Shown: piece by piece, positions 1 to 8,395 of the stretch | Position numbering within the stretch: position 1 is the stretch's first letter | Layout: each line of letters starts with the position of its first letter | Source: RBC038 sp041390625 | Lineage (GTDB): Bacteria; Chloroflexota; Dehalococcoidia; UBA2979 | NCBI GenBank assembly: GCA_041390625.1 | Contig: JAWKPM010000006.1 | Location: 124,001-188,000, forward strand | Direction of reading: 5' to 3' | Length of the DNA stretch: 64,000 bases | Notes under the pieces: generated by a model | Database searches by the model: none | What the model saw: only the letters and a program-made list of their open reading frames with translations | What the model was told of the DNA's origin: nothing | Position numbers and translations under genes: made by a program

Positions 1-698
1 CGGGCGAATTCGCGGGCTCGGATGACCTGTGCGGCGAGGGAGCGCGGGTCGGGGACGTCCGCGAGCGAGCGATGGTGGAGGCGGACCGCCTCGATGAGCG
101 GCGGGGGGAAGTTCCACATCTCGGCGAGGACGGCGCCGAGATCGGCGTCGGTGTAGCCGAGGACGGCCGATTCGGCCTCGTGGATCGAGATGTGCTGGTG
201 CGTGGCGAGCCGGACGATGGCGCGCAGCAGCTCGGGTTCGTGCTGGTCGAGGGCGAGCCGGCCGATCTGGTGGACGACGCCAGCGGTGAAGGCCTCGCCC
301 TGGTTGATGTGGTCGGCGCGCGCCAGCACCTCGGCGAGCATGCCGGTGGCGACGGAGAAGAACCAGAAGTCGCGCCGGTTGAGCACGGTCGTCTCGTTCA
401 TCGCATCGATGACGCTCGAGGCGATGGTGGTGGCGCGGACCTCGCGGAAGCCGAGGAGCACCACGGCGTCTCGCACCGTCGAGATGCGGCGGGGGAAGCC
501 GTAGTAGGCGGAGTTCGCCAGGCGCAGCAGCTTGGTCGTGAGCACCTGATCGGAGGCGATGACGCGCGCGAGCTCGTGGGCCGAGAACTGATCGCCCTCG
601 GTGAGCTGGAGCGTGCGCGCGGCGACGGCCCCGATCGGGCGCAGCTCTGCGACTCGCTGTGCGAGCTCGCGAACCGTCGGCGCAGACTCGTGCGGCAC
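1..698 (-). CDS. HDOD-domain signalling protein (3' end outside window)
   Basis: About 232 residues of an HDOD-domain protein are visible; the C-terminus is cut by the window edge. HDOD proteins are degenerate relatives of HD phosphohydrolases that act in signalling rather than catalysis. I start at a GTG because AGGAG lies 6 bases upstream. The HDOD core is recognisable from KLLRLANSAYYG (residues about 56-67) through the repeated helices to FPPPLIEAVRLHH (197-209). The place where a true HD site would sit reads VVHQIGRLAL (141-150), so the metal-binding Asp is missing. A second HDOD protein at 36567 keeps HD there. It stands alone, facing away from the B12 gene cluster. Family assignment is firm; the signal it serves is unknown. 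Confidence 0.85.
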   Translation of the reverse strand, partial: MPHESAPTVRELAQRVAELRPIGAVAARTLQLTEGDQFSAHELARVIASDQVLTTKLLRLANSAYYGFPRRISTVRDAVVLLGFREVRATTIASSVIDAMNETTVLNRRDFWFFSVATGMLAEVLARADHINQGEAFTAGVVHQIGRLALDQHEPELLRAIVRLATHQHISIHEAESAVLGYTDADLGAVLAEMWNFPPPLIEAVRLHHRSLADVPDPRSLAAQVIRAREFA

Positions 699-783
699 GA
701 TGCACTCCTGACTCGTCCCACCAGCATGGGTGGAACCTGACAGGACTTCATCGGGGAAACGCCCTACTCGGCTAGCCGCTGCG

Positions 784-1776
784 CTACGGGAAGCGGTCCG
801 GGTACATCGCTCGCGCCATCGCCTCGATGGCCTCGGCGAGGCGGGGGCCAGGCCGGTTCGAGGTGTCGGGGTCGACGGCGAAGACGCGGCCATCGACGAC
901 GGCGGTCACGGCGTCCCAGCCGGGTCTCGCCCGCAGCGATTCCAGGCTCTCGCCGAAGTCGGCGTCGGCGAGGAAGACGACCTCGGGATCGGCATCGATC
1001 ACGGCCTCGGCGGTGAGCTGGGGGAACTGCGTCGTCGCGCCTTCGGCGACGTTCTGGCCCTTGAGCGCCTCGATCAGCCCGCCCACGAACGAGTCGGGCG
1101 CGACGCTGTAGAGGTCGGCCGAGATCTCGAAGTAGACGCGCGGGCCGGCATCGACCTCGGCGAGCGCGCCCGTCACGGCATCGACGCGCGCGTGCATGTC
1201 ATCGAGGACCGCCTGTGCGCCGTCCTCGTGGCCGGTCACGCGGCCGAGGAATTCGATCTGGTCGTAGACCTCGTCGAGCGAGTCGGCGGAGCCGAGGTAG
1301 ACGACGGGCAGGCCGGCGTTGCGGAAGACCTCGACCTGCTCGTCCTGGCGTGAGGTGAGGAGCACGAGGTCGGGCTCGAACGAGAGCGCGGCCTCGGGAT
1401 CGGGGTCGGAGTACTCGACCCCCTGCAGGCTGGCGGCCTGCGGCGGGTAGTCGGAGAAGCGGTCGACGGCGACGACCTGCTCGCCGGCGCCGATGGCGAA
1501 GAGGATCTCGGTGCCACCGGGGGAGTAGGAGATGATCGCGTCCGGCTGGGCGGGGATCTCGACCTCGGTGCCGCCGTAGTCGACGACGGTGAGCGGGAAC
1601 GAGCTCGCCTCGGCGGTCGCCGACGCGGCCTCAGTGGAGGTCGCGGCCTCGGACGTCGATGTTGCGGTCGGTTCGTCGTCGTCGCTGCAGGCCACCAGGG
1701 CGAACGCGAGCAAGGCGCCGACGCCGAGCACGAGTGTGCGCCAGAGGCGCGGGCGGGGCAGGGAATCGAATCTCAT
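784..1776 (-). CDS. btuF: Cobalamin-type ABC transporter substrate-binding lipoprotein (BtuF-like)
   Basis: 330-residue periplasmic-binding protein of the BtuF/FepB (helical backbone) class, expected to deliver corrinoid to a BtuCD-type importer on the outer face of the membrane. Residues 11-29 form a signal sequence ending in the lipobox LVAC with Cys30 as the lipidated residue, followed by an acidic/Thr-Ser linker. The body carries the usual VVDYGGTEVEIP and SYSPGGTEILFAIGAGEQVV landmarks. The ATG at 1776 has GGAGG 8 bases upstream; a longer frame to 1980 would run into the riboswitch and is rejected. Substrate is assigned from the upstream cobalamin riboswitch; the domain alone would also allow iron-siderophore. 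No permease or ATPase gene is adjacent, so it is an orphan here. Confidence 0.85.
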   Translation of the reverse strand: MRFDSLPRPRLWRTLVLGVGALLAFALVACSDDDEPTATSTSEAATSTEAASATAEASSFPLTVVDYGGTEVEIPAQPDAIISYSPGGTEILFAIGAGEQVVAVDRFSDYPPQAASLQGVEYSDPDPEAALSFEPDLVLLTSRQDEQVEVFRNAGLPVVYLGSADSLDEVYDQIEFLGRVTGHEDGAQAVLDDMHARVDAVTGALAEVDAGPRVYFEISADLYSVAPDSFVGGLIEALKGQNVAEGATTQFPQLTAEAVIDADPEVVFLADADFGESLESLRARPGWDAVTAVVDGRVFAVDPDTSNRPGPRLAEAIEAMARAMYPDRFP

Positions 1777-1871
1777 CGCTTCGACCTCCACATGCGGCAG
1801 AGGTCGATGCACACGAGCCCGGCGCGAGGGAGGGTGCGCCGAACCTCGTGCCGTCGCCTCGTCCTCGAAGG

Positions 1872-2005
1872 CTAGACACGGCGCAGGTCGGCGACCTGGC
1901 TTGCCGCCTCGGTGTCCGGGGACGCCGGGCGGATCACAGTTGCGGGACAGCGCCGGCATCTCACCGGCTTCCCCGAGCACTGCGCCGGGAGGGAGCCTAG
2001 CACCG
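1872..2005 (-). promoter_or_regulatory. Cobalamin (B12) riboswitch
   Basis: Read on the minus strand, the leader contains the family hallmarks in order: GGTGCTAGGCTCC at the 5' end, GGGGAAGCCGGTGAGATGCC, the B12-box region GCTGTCCCGCAACTGTGA, and the closing AGCCAGGTCGCCGACCTGC. This matches the conserved cobalamin aptamer. It lies about 95 bases upstream of the BtuF-like start and should repress that gene when the coenzyme is abundant. End points are approximate. Confidence 0.93.
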
Positions 2006-2034
2006 CGCGGGACGTCCGGCGAGACGGGCGAGCG

Positions 2035-2805
2035 TCAGCCGCTCGGTGCGATTGTTGGGGGTGGTGGTGCCTCGGCAGTGGCTGCCTGGAGGACGATCAC
2101 CCCGGCGAGGCCCATCGCGCTCACGAGCGAGAGCACGAGGACCTCGGGGGTGAGGCCGGGCCAGCCGGCGACCGACATCGGTGTGAGGCCGAGGCGCAGA
2201 CCGGCGACCGCGAGGACGGCGAACAGCCCGGGGACGCCGGGCCGCCAGTGTGGCCACGAGGCGAGCAGCAGCCCGAGCCCCAGCAGCATGAGCGCGGCCT
2301 CGACGAGCGGCGTGGCGAGGCGGGTGTCGGCGAAGCCGGACATCGTAAAGCCGAGCGGCGCCGGCGCCTGTGCGCCGTAGCAGGCGTCGCGGAGCGGGCA
2401 GGCGAGGTCGTAGGTCGTGACGGCGAGGGCCAGGCCGAGGCCCCAGGCGGAGAGCCACGCGCCACTGGCCGAGCGGACATCGTCGTTGTCGCCCGGACCT
2501 CGATACATCATCCATGTGGCGACGGCGGCGGCTGCGAGTGCGCCGGCGATCGGTGCGATGCCGCCCTGGACGCGGATGGCCACGAGGGGGTCGAGGAGGG
2601 AGCCCGACGCCTCGTCGAGGAGGTAGGCAGCACGGCCGACGACGACGAAGGCGATGCCGGCGTTCCAGAACAGGTCGGCGACGCGCCGGCGCTCGAGGCC
2701 GACGAGGAGCGCGACGCGCGGCGCCGCGACGGTCAGCGCGAGCGCCACGAGGAGCAGCGAAAAGATCTCGCCACGGGGATGCACGAAGTCGAGGGCGGCG
2801 CTCAT
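2035..2805 (-). CDS. Lgt-like polytopic membrane protein
   Basis: 256-residue protein with about seven hydrophobic segments. The stretch GRAAYLLDEASG, then DPLVAIRVQGGIAPIAGAL (residues about 53-90), resembles the prolipoprotein diacylglyceryl transferase motifs that read GRLGY and GGLSFHGG in Lgt, and LATPLVEAAL recalls the Lgt HPTQLYEA segment. The catalytic Arg/His pattern is not preserved, so this is a divergent relative rather than the housekeeping Lgt. Its ATG overlaps the stop of the TlpA-like gene in an ATGA, so the two are translationally coupled. I infer a shared role in extracytoplasmic thiol redox or lipid modification; no substrate can be named. Confidence 0.6.
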   Translation of the reverse strand: MSAALDFVHPRGEIFSLLLVALALTVAAPRVALLVGLERRRVADLFWNAGIAFVVVGRAAYLLDEASGSLLDPLVAIRVQGGIAPIAGALAAAAVATWMMYRGPGDNDDVRSASGAWLSAWGLGLALAVTTYDLACPLRDACYGAQAPAPLGFTMSGFADTRLATPLVEAALMLLGLGLLLASWPHWRPGVPGLFAVLAVAGLRLGLTPMSVAGWPGLTPEVLVLSLVSAMGLAGVIVLQAATAEAPPPPTIAPSG

Positions 2806-3407
2806 CGCGAGGCCTGCGCGGCCGACTCACTGCGACTGAGCGCGTCCTCGATGAGAGCTGTCAGACGACTCTCAGAAATCGGTCCAAAGTGCGTCGCAAT
2901 CACGTTGCCGGAGGCGTCGAGCACGAAGGTCATCGGGAGGCCGCGGACGCCGAAGTCACGGCCGAACGAACCGTCATCGAAGGCGGCCGTGAAGGTGAGG
3001 TCGAACTCCTCGAGGAAGCGCGTCGCGTCCTCGCGCCGGTCGTTGTGGGCGACGCCGAGGAAGGCCACGCGCGTGGGGTCGGTGTCCTCGTAGGCGCGAC
3101 GGAGGACCGGCGCCTCCTCGCGGCAGGGCGCGCACCACGACGCGAAGGCGTTGATCACCGCCACGCGCCCCTCGAATTCGGCGCTCGTGATTCTGCCATC
3201 GCCGTTCAGGGCCTCGAGATCGAACGGCGGCGCCGGGCTTCCGGCGATGGAGGGCGGGGGCTGCGTGGCGAGCAGGCCCAGCCAGCCAAGCGCCAGGAGG
3301 ACGAGCCCAGCGAGCGCGAAGAAGCCCCGACTCCACCGCCGGCGCATGGCCTCGGTGGTGTTGCGGGCCTCGATGGGGGTGGGAGCTTCGAACGTCGCGT
3401 CGGCCAT
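2802..3407 (-). CDS. Membrane-anchored TlpA/ResA-like thioredoxin
   Basis: 201 residues: a cytoplasmic N-terminus, one membrane anchor (about residues 25-46), then a thioredoxin fold facing outwards. The redox site is ASWCAPCREEAPVL with the CxxC Cys pair, preceded by VAVINAF; the cis-Pro loop GLPMTFVLD follows near residue 155. These are the marks of TlpA/ResA proteins that reduce or exchange disulfides outside the membrane. The chosen ATG has no clear ribosome site but TACGAT lies 8 bases upstream, so it may be leaderless; an open frame continues upstream to 3554. It is the first gene of a two-gene unit with the Lgt-like protein. Confidence 0.85.
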   Translation of the reverse strand: MADATFEAPTPIEARNTTEAMRRRWSRGFFALAGLVLLALGWLGLLATQPPPSIAGSPAPPFDLEALNGDGRITSAEFEGRVAVINAFASWCAPCREEAPVLRRAYEDTDPTRVAFLGVAHNDRREDATRFLEEFDLTFTAAFDDGSFGRDFGVRGLPMTFVLDASGNVIATHFGPISESRLTALIEDALSRSESAAQASR

Positions 3408-3653
3408 TGCGGTCGATCGTACCGTGCGCTGGAGTGGCGCGTGAGTGTGCCTCGATACGGACGTGAGACGTCGGGAGAGCCGCACAGCAGTTCGGATCGA
3501 AATGGAACTGATACGCGGTGTTGATTGCGAAGCTGACGAATCGCTAGCGCTCAACCAAGGGGGTGACTATCGTACGCGACGAACGAGCCGTTGAAGCGGC
3601 GCACGATCGCTCCACTCCGCGTCGGGTGTCCGGGAAAGTGAGTCGTCCGCAGT

Positions 3654-3911
3654 ATGCCGAAGTTCACGAAGATGAACCCGGGTGAGGTTGTCGTGGGTCG
3701 CGGTCGCGCCGCCCAGGAGGCGCGCAAGCCCTTCATCGAGGCGTTGAAGTCCTCGGAAGCCGGCCGCATCGAGCTCGAGCGTGGCGAGAAGCCCGCGACC
3801 GTGAAGCGGCTGCTGCAGGACTCCGCGAAGGAAGTCGGCGTGCGCATTCGCTCGTCGTGGAGCGACAACCAGCAGCGCGTGCTGTTGTGGAAGAAGGTCG
3901 GCGCGCGCTAG
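3654..3911 (+). CDS. Small basic conserved-looking protein, unknown function
   Basis: 85 residues, rich in Lys, Arg and Glu, beginning MPKFTKMNPGEVVVGRGRAA and ending WKKVGAR. It has no Cys, no membrane segment and no signal peptide. Composition and a predicted helix-rich middle (RLLQDSAKEVGVRIRSSW) would fit a nucleic-acid-associated protein, but I recognise no family. Codon use is like that of neighbouring real genes and no long frame opposes it, which supports coding. The divergent region 3408-3653 in front contains only unassigned sequence. Confidence 0.65.
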   Translation: MPKFTKMNPGEVVVGRGRAAQEARKPFIEALKSSEAGRIELERGEKPATVKRLLQDSAKEVGVRIRSSWSDNQQRVLLWKKVGAR

Positions 3912-3913
3912 CG

Positions 3914-3939
3914 CCGGCCTTCGAGGCATCGCCTCGGGG
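3914..3939. terminator. Putative bidirectional terminator between convergent genes
   Basis: The 34-base gap between two convergent genes holds GGCC-TT-CGAGGC-ATC-GCCTCG-G-GGCC, a 6-bp stem with a 3-base loop extended by an outer 4-bp stem. There is no long T-run, as is usual in very GC-rich genomes. Confidence 0.45.
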
Positions 3940-3945
3940 CCTGTC

Positions 3946-5109
3946 CTAGAAGAACGGCATTCCCGGGTCGAGCCCGAGCTCGGCCCGCCCCGCCGCCTCG
4001 TAGGTGAGCGGTCCGATCATCACGTGCGCCGCGGCCGTGTGGATGTCACGGAAGCGGCGCTCGAGCGGGCTGCCGCGCCCGACGGCGCTCGTGCCCAGCG
4101 CACTTTGCAGTAGATCGACGGCCTGCACGCCGGCGCGAGCGGCGTGACTCGTCGCGAGGCGCGTCCTCGCGCGGAGGAGCGTGGTGTCGGCCCCGGCGGC
4201 CACGGTCGCGCGCCAGAGCGCATCGGACGTGGCGTACAGCCAGTGTCGCGCGGACTCGATGAGCGCCGTCGCCTCGGCGATCGCCGTCTGCAGGCGGGGG
4301 ACATCACGCAGCGGTGCGTCGCCGTAGCCGCGACGGTTCACAAGGATCGCGCGAGCGGCCTCGAGGGCGCCGCGCGCGACGCCGAGGGCGTGGCTTCCGT
4401 GCGTCACGAAGATGAGTGGGTCGGCGCGGTACAGCGCCCACGGGTGCTGCGGTTCCGTGCGGAGCATCTGGAAGCCGTGCGACGCGGGGACGAATGACGC
4501 CTCGATGGTGAAGTCGTGGCTCGCGGTACCGCCGAGGCCGAGCGCGTCCCACGTCTCGTGGATCACGACCTCGTCGCGCGGCACGAAGACCATGCGGGTC
4601 TCTTCCTCGTCGCCACGCATGCGCGGCCTGTCGCCGTCGTAGACAACGCACTCGCCCGCGAACCACGTCGCGTGCGTGCTCCCACTCGCGAACGGCCAGT
4701 GGCCGGAGACGTTCCAGCCGTCCTCGGGTTCCGAGGTGACGACGGCGCGGCCGATGGGTCGGGCGACGCCCGCGGCGATGCCGCCGTCGCCCCAGACCTC
4801 GCGGGCGGCGGTCTCGGGGAGGTAGCCCGCGAAGCTGGCGGACTGGGCGGCAAGCATCACGCACCACCCGGTCGACCCGTCGGCCAGCGCGACCTCCTCG
4901 ATGGCGCGACAGGCGTCGACGGGGTTCGTCTCGAGGCCGCCGAGGGAGCGCGGGAGCATCATGTGGAAGAGGTGCTCACGTTGCAGAGCGTCGACGACCT
5001 CCTCGGTGAGGCGGCCGCTCGCCTCGATCTCGCTCGATGCGGCCTCGATGAGCGGTCGCAGGCGGCGTGCCGCCTCGACCTCGGGGGGCGTCGTCTCGAG
5101 AGCGCTCAC
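3946..5109 (-). CDS. Acyl-CoA dehydrogenase/HsaA-like flavin monooxygenase family protein
   Basis: 387 residues with the acyl-CoA dehydrogenase fold: N-terminal helices with MMLPRSLGG and DGSTGWCVMLAAQSASF, a central beta domain (WNVSGHWPFASGSTHATW, then WDALGLGGTASHDF) and C-terminal helices. The GTASHDF and GSTHATWF wording is closer to the group D flavin-dependent monooxygenases (HpaB C-terminal type, such as HsaA) than to classical acyl-CoA dehydrogenases, so it probably uses reduced flavin from a partner reductase. GTG start at 5109, 8 bases after the stop of the upstream GNAT gene, so probably co-transcribed. Substrate unknown. Confidence 0.75.
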   Translation of the reverse strand: MSALETTPPEVEAARRLRPLIEAASSEIEASGRLTEEVVDALQREHLFHMMLPRSLGGLETNPVDACRAIEEVALADGSTGWCVMLAAQSASFAGYLPETAAREVWGDGGIAAGVARPIGRAVVTSEPEDGWNVSGHWPFASGSTHATWFAGECVVYDGDRPRMRGDEEETRMVFVPRDEVVIHETWDALGLGGTASHDFTIEASFVPASHGFQMLRTEPQHPWALYRADPLIFVTHGSHALGVARGALEAARAILVNRRGYGDAPLRDVPRLQTAIAEATALIESARHWLYATSDALWRATVAAGADTTLLRARTRLATSHAARAGVQAVDLLQSALGTSAVGRGSPLERRFRDIHTAAAHVMIGPLTYEAAGRAELGLDPGMPFF

Positions 5110-5117
5110 GGCGCTGC

Positions 5118-5798
5118 CTAGAACTCGGACGCGGGCAGCTGGGCCTGGAACTGCGCCAGGTCGAGGCGGGCGCGGAACGCCTCGACGTCGAGGCCCATGA
5201 TCTGGAGGTCGTGGAGGGCGTCGTCGCGGTCGATCACCTGACCTCGGAGCACCGCCTCGCGGACGAAGCCCATGCGCTCGAAGGCGCGGATGGCGGCCTC
5301 CTGGTCGGTCGTCATGCGGGCGATCATCTTGCGGACGCCGCGCTCCTGGGCGATGGCGAACGCCTGCTCGGTCAGGAGCTGACCGAGACCGACGCCGCGC
5401 AGGCTGGGCGAAACGAGCACTCGGATCTCCGCCATGTGGCGCGCCCACGTCATCGGGTCCGACGCCACAGTGGTGTAGCCGACGATCTCGGCGCCGCGGA
5501 CGACGACCACCGTGACGTAGCGACTTGCCGCTACGTCCTCGATCCAGGCGTCGACCTGGTCGGGCTGGGTGATGTCGCGGCGCAGGAAGAGGAGGTCATG
5601 CTCGGGCAGCGCGCGGGCGAAGGTCAGCATCGCCTCGCGGTCGCCGGCCTCGAGCAGGCGGAGCGTCAGCTCCTCGCCTCGGAGAGTGACGGTCGCGGGG
5701 TAGTCGAGCCGCACGGCACGCCGCTGCGACTCGGCCTGGCGCCCGAGGTCCTGGGCCGGCCCCCCGAGGATGCGGCCCAGCGTCTGTAGCAGTCCCAT
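5118..5798 (-). CDS. GNAT-family N-acetyltransferase
   Basis: 226 residues. The acetyl-CoA binding signature of GNAT enzymes is clear: IRVLVSPSLRGVGLGQLLTEQ (start of motif A, about residues 130-150), then AIRAFERMGFVREAVLRG in motif B. An N-terminal 35 residues precede the fold. The ATG at 5798 has a perfect AAGGAGG 5 bases upstream, which fixes the start. It is followed closely by the flavin dehydrogenase-like gene. The acetyl acceptor cannot be predicted. Confidence 0.85.
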   Translation of the reverse strand: MGLLQTLGRILGGPAQDLGRQAESQRRAVRLDYPATVTLRGEELTLRLLEAGDREAMLTFARALPEHDLLFLRRDITQPDQVDAWIEDVAASRYVTVVVVRGAEIVGYTTVASDPMTWARHMAEIRVLVSPSLRGVGLGQLLTEQAFAIAQERGVRKMIARMTTDQEAAIRAFERMGFVREAVLRGQVIDRDDALHDLQIMGLDVEAFRARLDLAQFQAQLPASEF

Positions 5799-5931
5799 CG
5801 CGACCTCCTTCGCCCCCCGACCGCGAGCGTAGGGACTTGAGCGCTCGTGTGCGCGCTCACGAGCACGAGCCGACCGAACCGGCGCGACGCGCGGTCGCGG
5901 ATATGATGCGGCGGCGAGCGAGGAGGAACGA

Positions 5932-7110
5932 ATGGCCTCAGCCTTCGAGGGCGTGCGCGTCCTCGACTTCACGCGCTACCAGCAGGGGCCGTTCGCCGGC
6001 GTGCTGCTCGCCGACATGGGCGCCGAGGTGGTGAAGGTCGAGGAGCCGGGTGGCGAGCCGGGGCGCGCGAACGGCCTCGATGCCAGCGGGTTCTCGGCGT
6101 ACTTCGAGGCGCACAACCGCGGCAAGCGGAGCATGGTCCTCGATCTGCGTGTGGCCGAGTCGCGGGACGCCATTCGGCGCCTCGTGCCGGGCTTCGACGT
6201 CGTGATCGAGAACTTCCGGCCGGGCGTGATGGAGCGCTGGGGCCTCGGGTACGACGACCTGCGGGCGCTACGGCCGGACATCATCCTCGCCTCGGGGTCG
6301 GCATGGGGCCGCGAGGGACCCTGGGCGCAGCGGCCGGGCTACGACCACGTCGCGCAGGCGCTGAGCGGCGTGATGGTGGAGCAGGGCGGCGGACCGGAGC
6401 ACGAGCCGCACGCGCTCATCGGCGGGTTCGCGGACCAGATCGGCGCGATGCTCCTCGCATACGGCGTCTCGAGCGCGCTCTTCGTGCGAGAGCGGAGCGG
6501 CCGGGGCCAGCACGTCGACGTCGCGTTGATAGGCGCGATGATGGCGCTGCAGGCGATGCCGGTGACGCGCTACCTGCGGACGGGGAACCAGCCGGGCTTC
6601 GAGTTCCGGCGCGCGGCGACGTACACGCACTACCGCGCCTCGGATGGGCGCTACGTCGCGATCGCCGCGAACACGCAGGCGATGTGGGAGCGCTGCGCCG
6701 AGGCGATGGGGCACCCCGAGTGGCGCGAGGACCATCGGTTCGTCGGGCCGTTCGAGCGGGCGGAGCACAAGCTCGCCCTCGTCGATGCGTTCGAGCGGGC
6801 CTTCCTCGAGCGGCCCTCGGCGGAGTGGCTCGAGCGGCTGACGGCGCACGACGTGCCGAACGCGCCGGTGCTCGACTACGCCGGGGTGGCGGCGCACGAG
6901 CAGTACTGGGCGAACGGCTACCTGCAGGAGATCGAGTCGCCGAACCTCGGGCCGATGCGCGTGCCGGGGCCGCCCGTGCGCATGAGCGCGACGCCGCCTC
7001 GAATCCAGGGGGCGGGGCCGGAGCTCGGGCAGGACACGGAGGCCGTGCTCCTCGATGGCGGCTTCACGTGGCCAGAGATCGAGGCGCTGCGGGAGGCCGG
7101 GGGGTTCTGA
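5932..7110 (+). CDS. CaiB/BaiF (class III) CoA-transferase
   Basis: 392 residues with the class III CoA-transferase pattern: GVRVLDFTRYQQGPFAGVLL then ADMGAEVVKVEEP at the N-terminus, NRGKRSMVLDL near residue 62, and VVIENFRPGVMERWGLGY. The catalytic Asp normally found near residue 170 falls in the region of HVDVALIGAMMALQ. AGGAGG lies upstream of the ATG and TATGAT at 5902-5907 is a good -10. These enzymes move CoA between carboxylic acids; the acid pair is unknown. It is one of three in the window, the other two forming a tandem pair at 44-47 kb. Confidence 0.9.
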   Translation: MASAFEGVRVLDFTRYQQGPFAGVLLADMGAEVVKVEEPGGEPGRANGLDASGFSAYFEAHNRGKRSMVLDLRVAESRDAIRRLVPGFDVVIENFRPGVMERWGLGYDDLRALRPDIILASGSAWGREGPWAQRPGYDHVAQALSGVMVEQGGGPEHEPHALIGGFADQIGAMLLAYGVSSALFVRERSGRGQHVDVALIGAMMALQAMPVTRYLRTGNQPGFEFRRAATYTHYRASDGRYVAIAANTQAMWERCAEAMGHPEWREDHRFVGPFERAEHKLALVDAFERAFLERPSAEWLERLTAHDVPNAPVLDYAGVAAHEQYWANGYLQEIESPNLGPMRVPGPPVRMSATPPRIQGAGPELGQDTEAVLLDGGFTWPEIEALREAGGF

Positions 7111-7228
7111 GTCCCGGCTTGCCTCCCCACATCGGCGTCCGGTTGGCGTAGAATCCCGCTCCCATTGGAGTGCGACCATCGCTCGTAGCGGAGCGTCTTC
7201 CATCACCAGCCAGCTGAGGAACGACCAC

Positions 7229-7402
7229 GTGGCCAACGTGCTGGAGGCGGCGATTCGCTACATCGCCGAGGAGCGGGCGTACACGCTCGAATCCCAGCAG
7301 GCGAACGACGAGCTCGTGATCACGCTGCGGCTCGCGGAACCGGCCTCGTACCACGCGACCCTCGAGCAGGTGACCGCGGAGCGACCGCCTCGCGTGGACT
7401 GA
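7229..7402 (+). CDS. Small hypothetical protein (57 aa)
   Basis: A 57-residue frame starting at GTG with GAGG upstream: MANVLEAAIRYIAEERAYTL at the N-terminus, ending ERPPRVD. It is acidic, soluble-looking and rich in Ala and Glu, with a pattern of alternating hydrophobics (DELVITLRL). A TAGAAT box at 7149-7154 could be its -10. No family recognised; the start is uncertain because the frame stays open upstream. Confidence 0.5.
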   Translation: MANVLEAAIRYIAEERAYTLESQQANDELVITLRLAEPASYHATLEQVTAERPPRVD

Positions 7403-7448
7403 TCTCACTCGTGCGGCGCACTTCGGTGCCCTGCCCTACCCTCGACGC

Positions 7449-8192
7449 GTGACGCACCAGCCGGACACCGAGGCTCCCGAGCGGCTCTTCGAGGGCGACG
7501 TCGACCGCGCGCCCTACGTGCGCTCGATGTTCGGCGACATCGCCGGGCGCTACGACCTGATGAACACGGTGATGACCGGCGGGCGCCACCACGCGTGGCG
7601 ACGCGCTGCGGCCGAGGCGCTGGTCCGGCCGGGCGATCGCGTCGTCGATGTGGGCTGTGGGACCGGGGACCTCTCCTTCGCGTGCCTCGAGGCGGGGGCG
7701 GGGTCGGTCCTCGGGCTCGACTTCGCGGCGCCGATGCTCGACCACGCGCGTCGGAAGGCCGCCGACCGCGGGCTGCGGGCGACGTTCGGCCTCGGCGACG
7801 CGACGCGGCTGCCGCTGGCCGACGCCTCGGTGGACGCGTGGTGCTCGGCCTTCGTCGTCCGCAACATCCCGGACCTCGATGCCGCGCTGTCCGAGGCGTG
7901 GCGGGTGCTGCGGCCGGGCGGGCGCCTCGCGGTCCTCGAGATCCCGAAGCTCGAGCCGAGCGTGCTGCGGCCGGCGATCCGGCTGCACTTCGCACGGGTG
8001 GTGCCGCTGGTGGGGCGCGTGATCTCGGGCCACGACAGCGCGTACCGCTACCTGCCGGTGTCGGTGGACCACTTCCTCACGCCGAGCGAGTTCACCTCGC
8101 GGTTGCGAGGCGCCGGGTTCGAGGTGCGGTCGGTGCGGCGGATGATGCTCGGGACGATCGCGCTCCACGTGGCGGAGCGACCGGCCTCGTAG
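7449..8192 (+). CDS. menG: Demethylmenaquinone methyltransferase (MenG/UbiE)
   Basis: 247-residue SAM-dependent methyltransferase performing the last methylation of menaquinone synthesis. Landmarks: FGDIAGRYDLMNTVMTGGRH, the SAM motif VVDVGCGTGDLSF, FVVRNIPDLDAALSEAWRVL, RPGGRLAVLEIPKLEP and the C-terminal YRYLPVSVDHFL. The length is typical. Starting codon is GTG; there is no ribosome site, but TACCCT (7437-7442) ends exactly 6 bases before it, so the mRNA is probably leaderless. It implies a menaquinone-based respiratory chain. A dispersed repeat lies just downstream. Confidence 0.92.
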   Translation: MTHQPDTEAPERLFEGDVDRAPYVRSMFGDIAGRYDLMNTVMTGGRHHAWRRAAAEALVRPGDRVVDVGCGTGDLSFACLEAGAGSVLGLDFAAPMLDHARRKAADRGLRATFGLGDATRLPLADASVDAWCSAFVVRNIPDLDAALSEAWRVLRPGGRLAVLEIPKLEPSVLRPAIRLHFARVVPLVGRVISGHDSAYRYLPVSVDHFLTPSEFTSRLRGAGFEVRSVRRMMLGTIALHVAERPAS

Positions 8193-8208
8193 GCCGACTC
8201 CCAGTCGA

Positions 8209-8292
8209 CGGAGCGAGGTCGGCCCTTCGGGCCGGCGAGCCCACCCGCCCACCCCTTCTCAAGCGAGGGGCTTCGCCCCTCGCGCTCCCCTC
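8209..8292. repeat. Dispersed palindromic intergenic repeat, copy 1
   Basis: This stretch holds two hairpins, GGCCC-TTC-GGGCC and GAGGGGC-TTC-GCCCCTC, separated by a C-rich spacer and followed by GCGCTCCCC. A closely similar block occurs at 25827-25911. It sits between convergent genes and encodes nothing obvious; it could double as a transcription terminator. Confidence 0.75.
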
Positions 8293-8395
8293 CGGATCGC
8301 GTCGGACTGACGCAGGTCGGTGCGTACCGCCGCTAAGACGGACCCAGAGGTTGGAGACCTCGGCGGTACTCCTGTGCCCGGGCACGTGCCTCGAA

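Noticed and set aside
1912..3093. Plus-strand frame of 393 codons over the riboswitch and Lgt-like gene
   Set aside because: It crosses a riboswitch and two well-supported minus-strand genes; composition is typical of shadow frames.
8209..8292. Insertion sequence or mobile element
   Set aside because: The repeat has no open frame, terminal repeats or target-site duplication that I can see; it is recorded only as a dispersed repeat.
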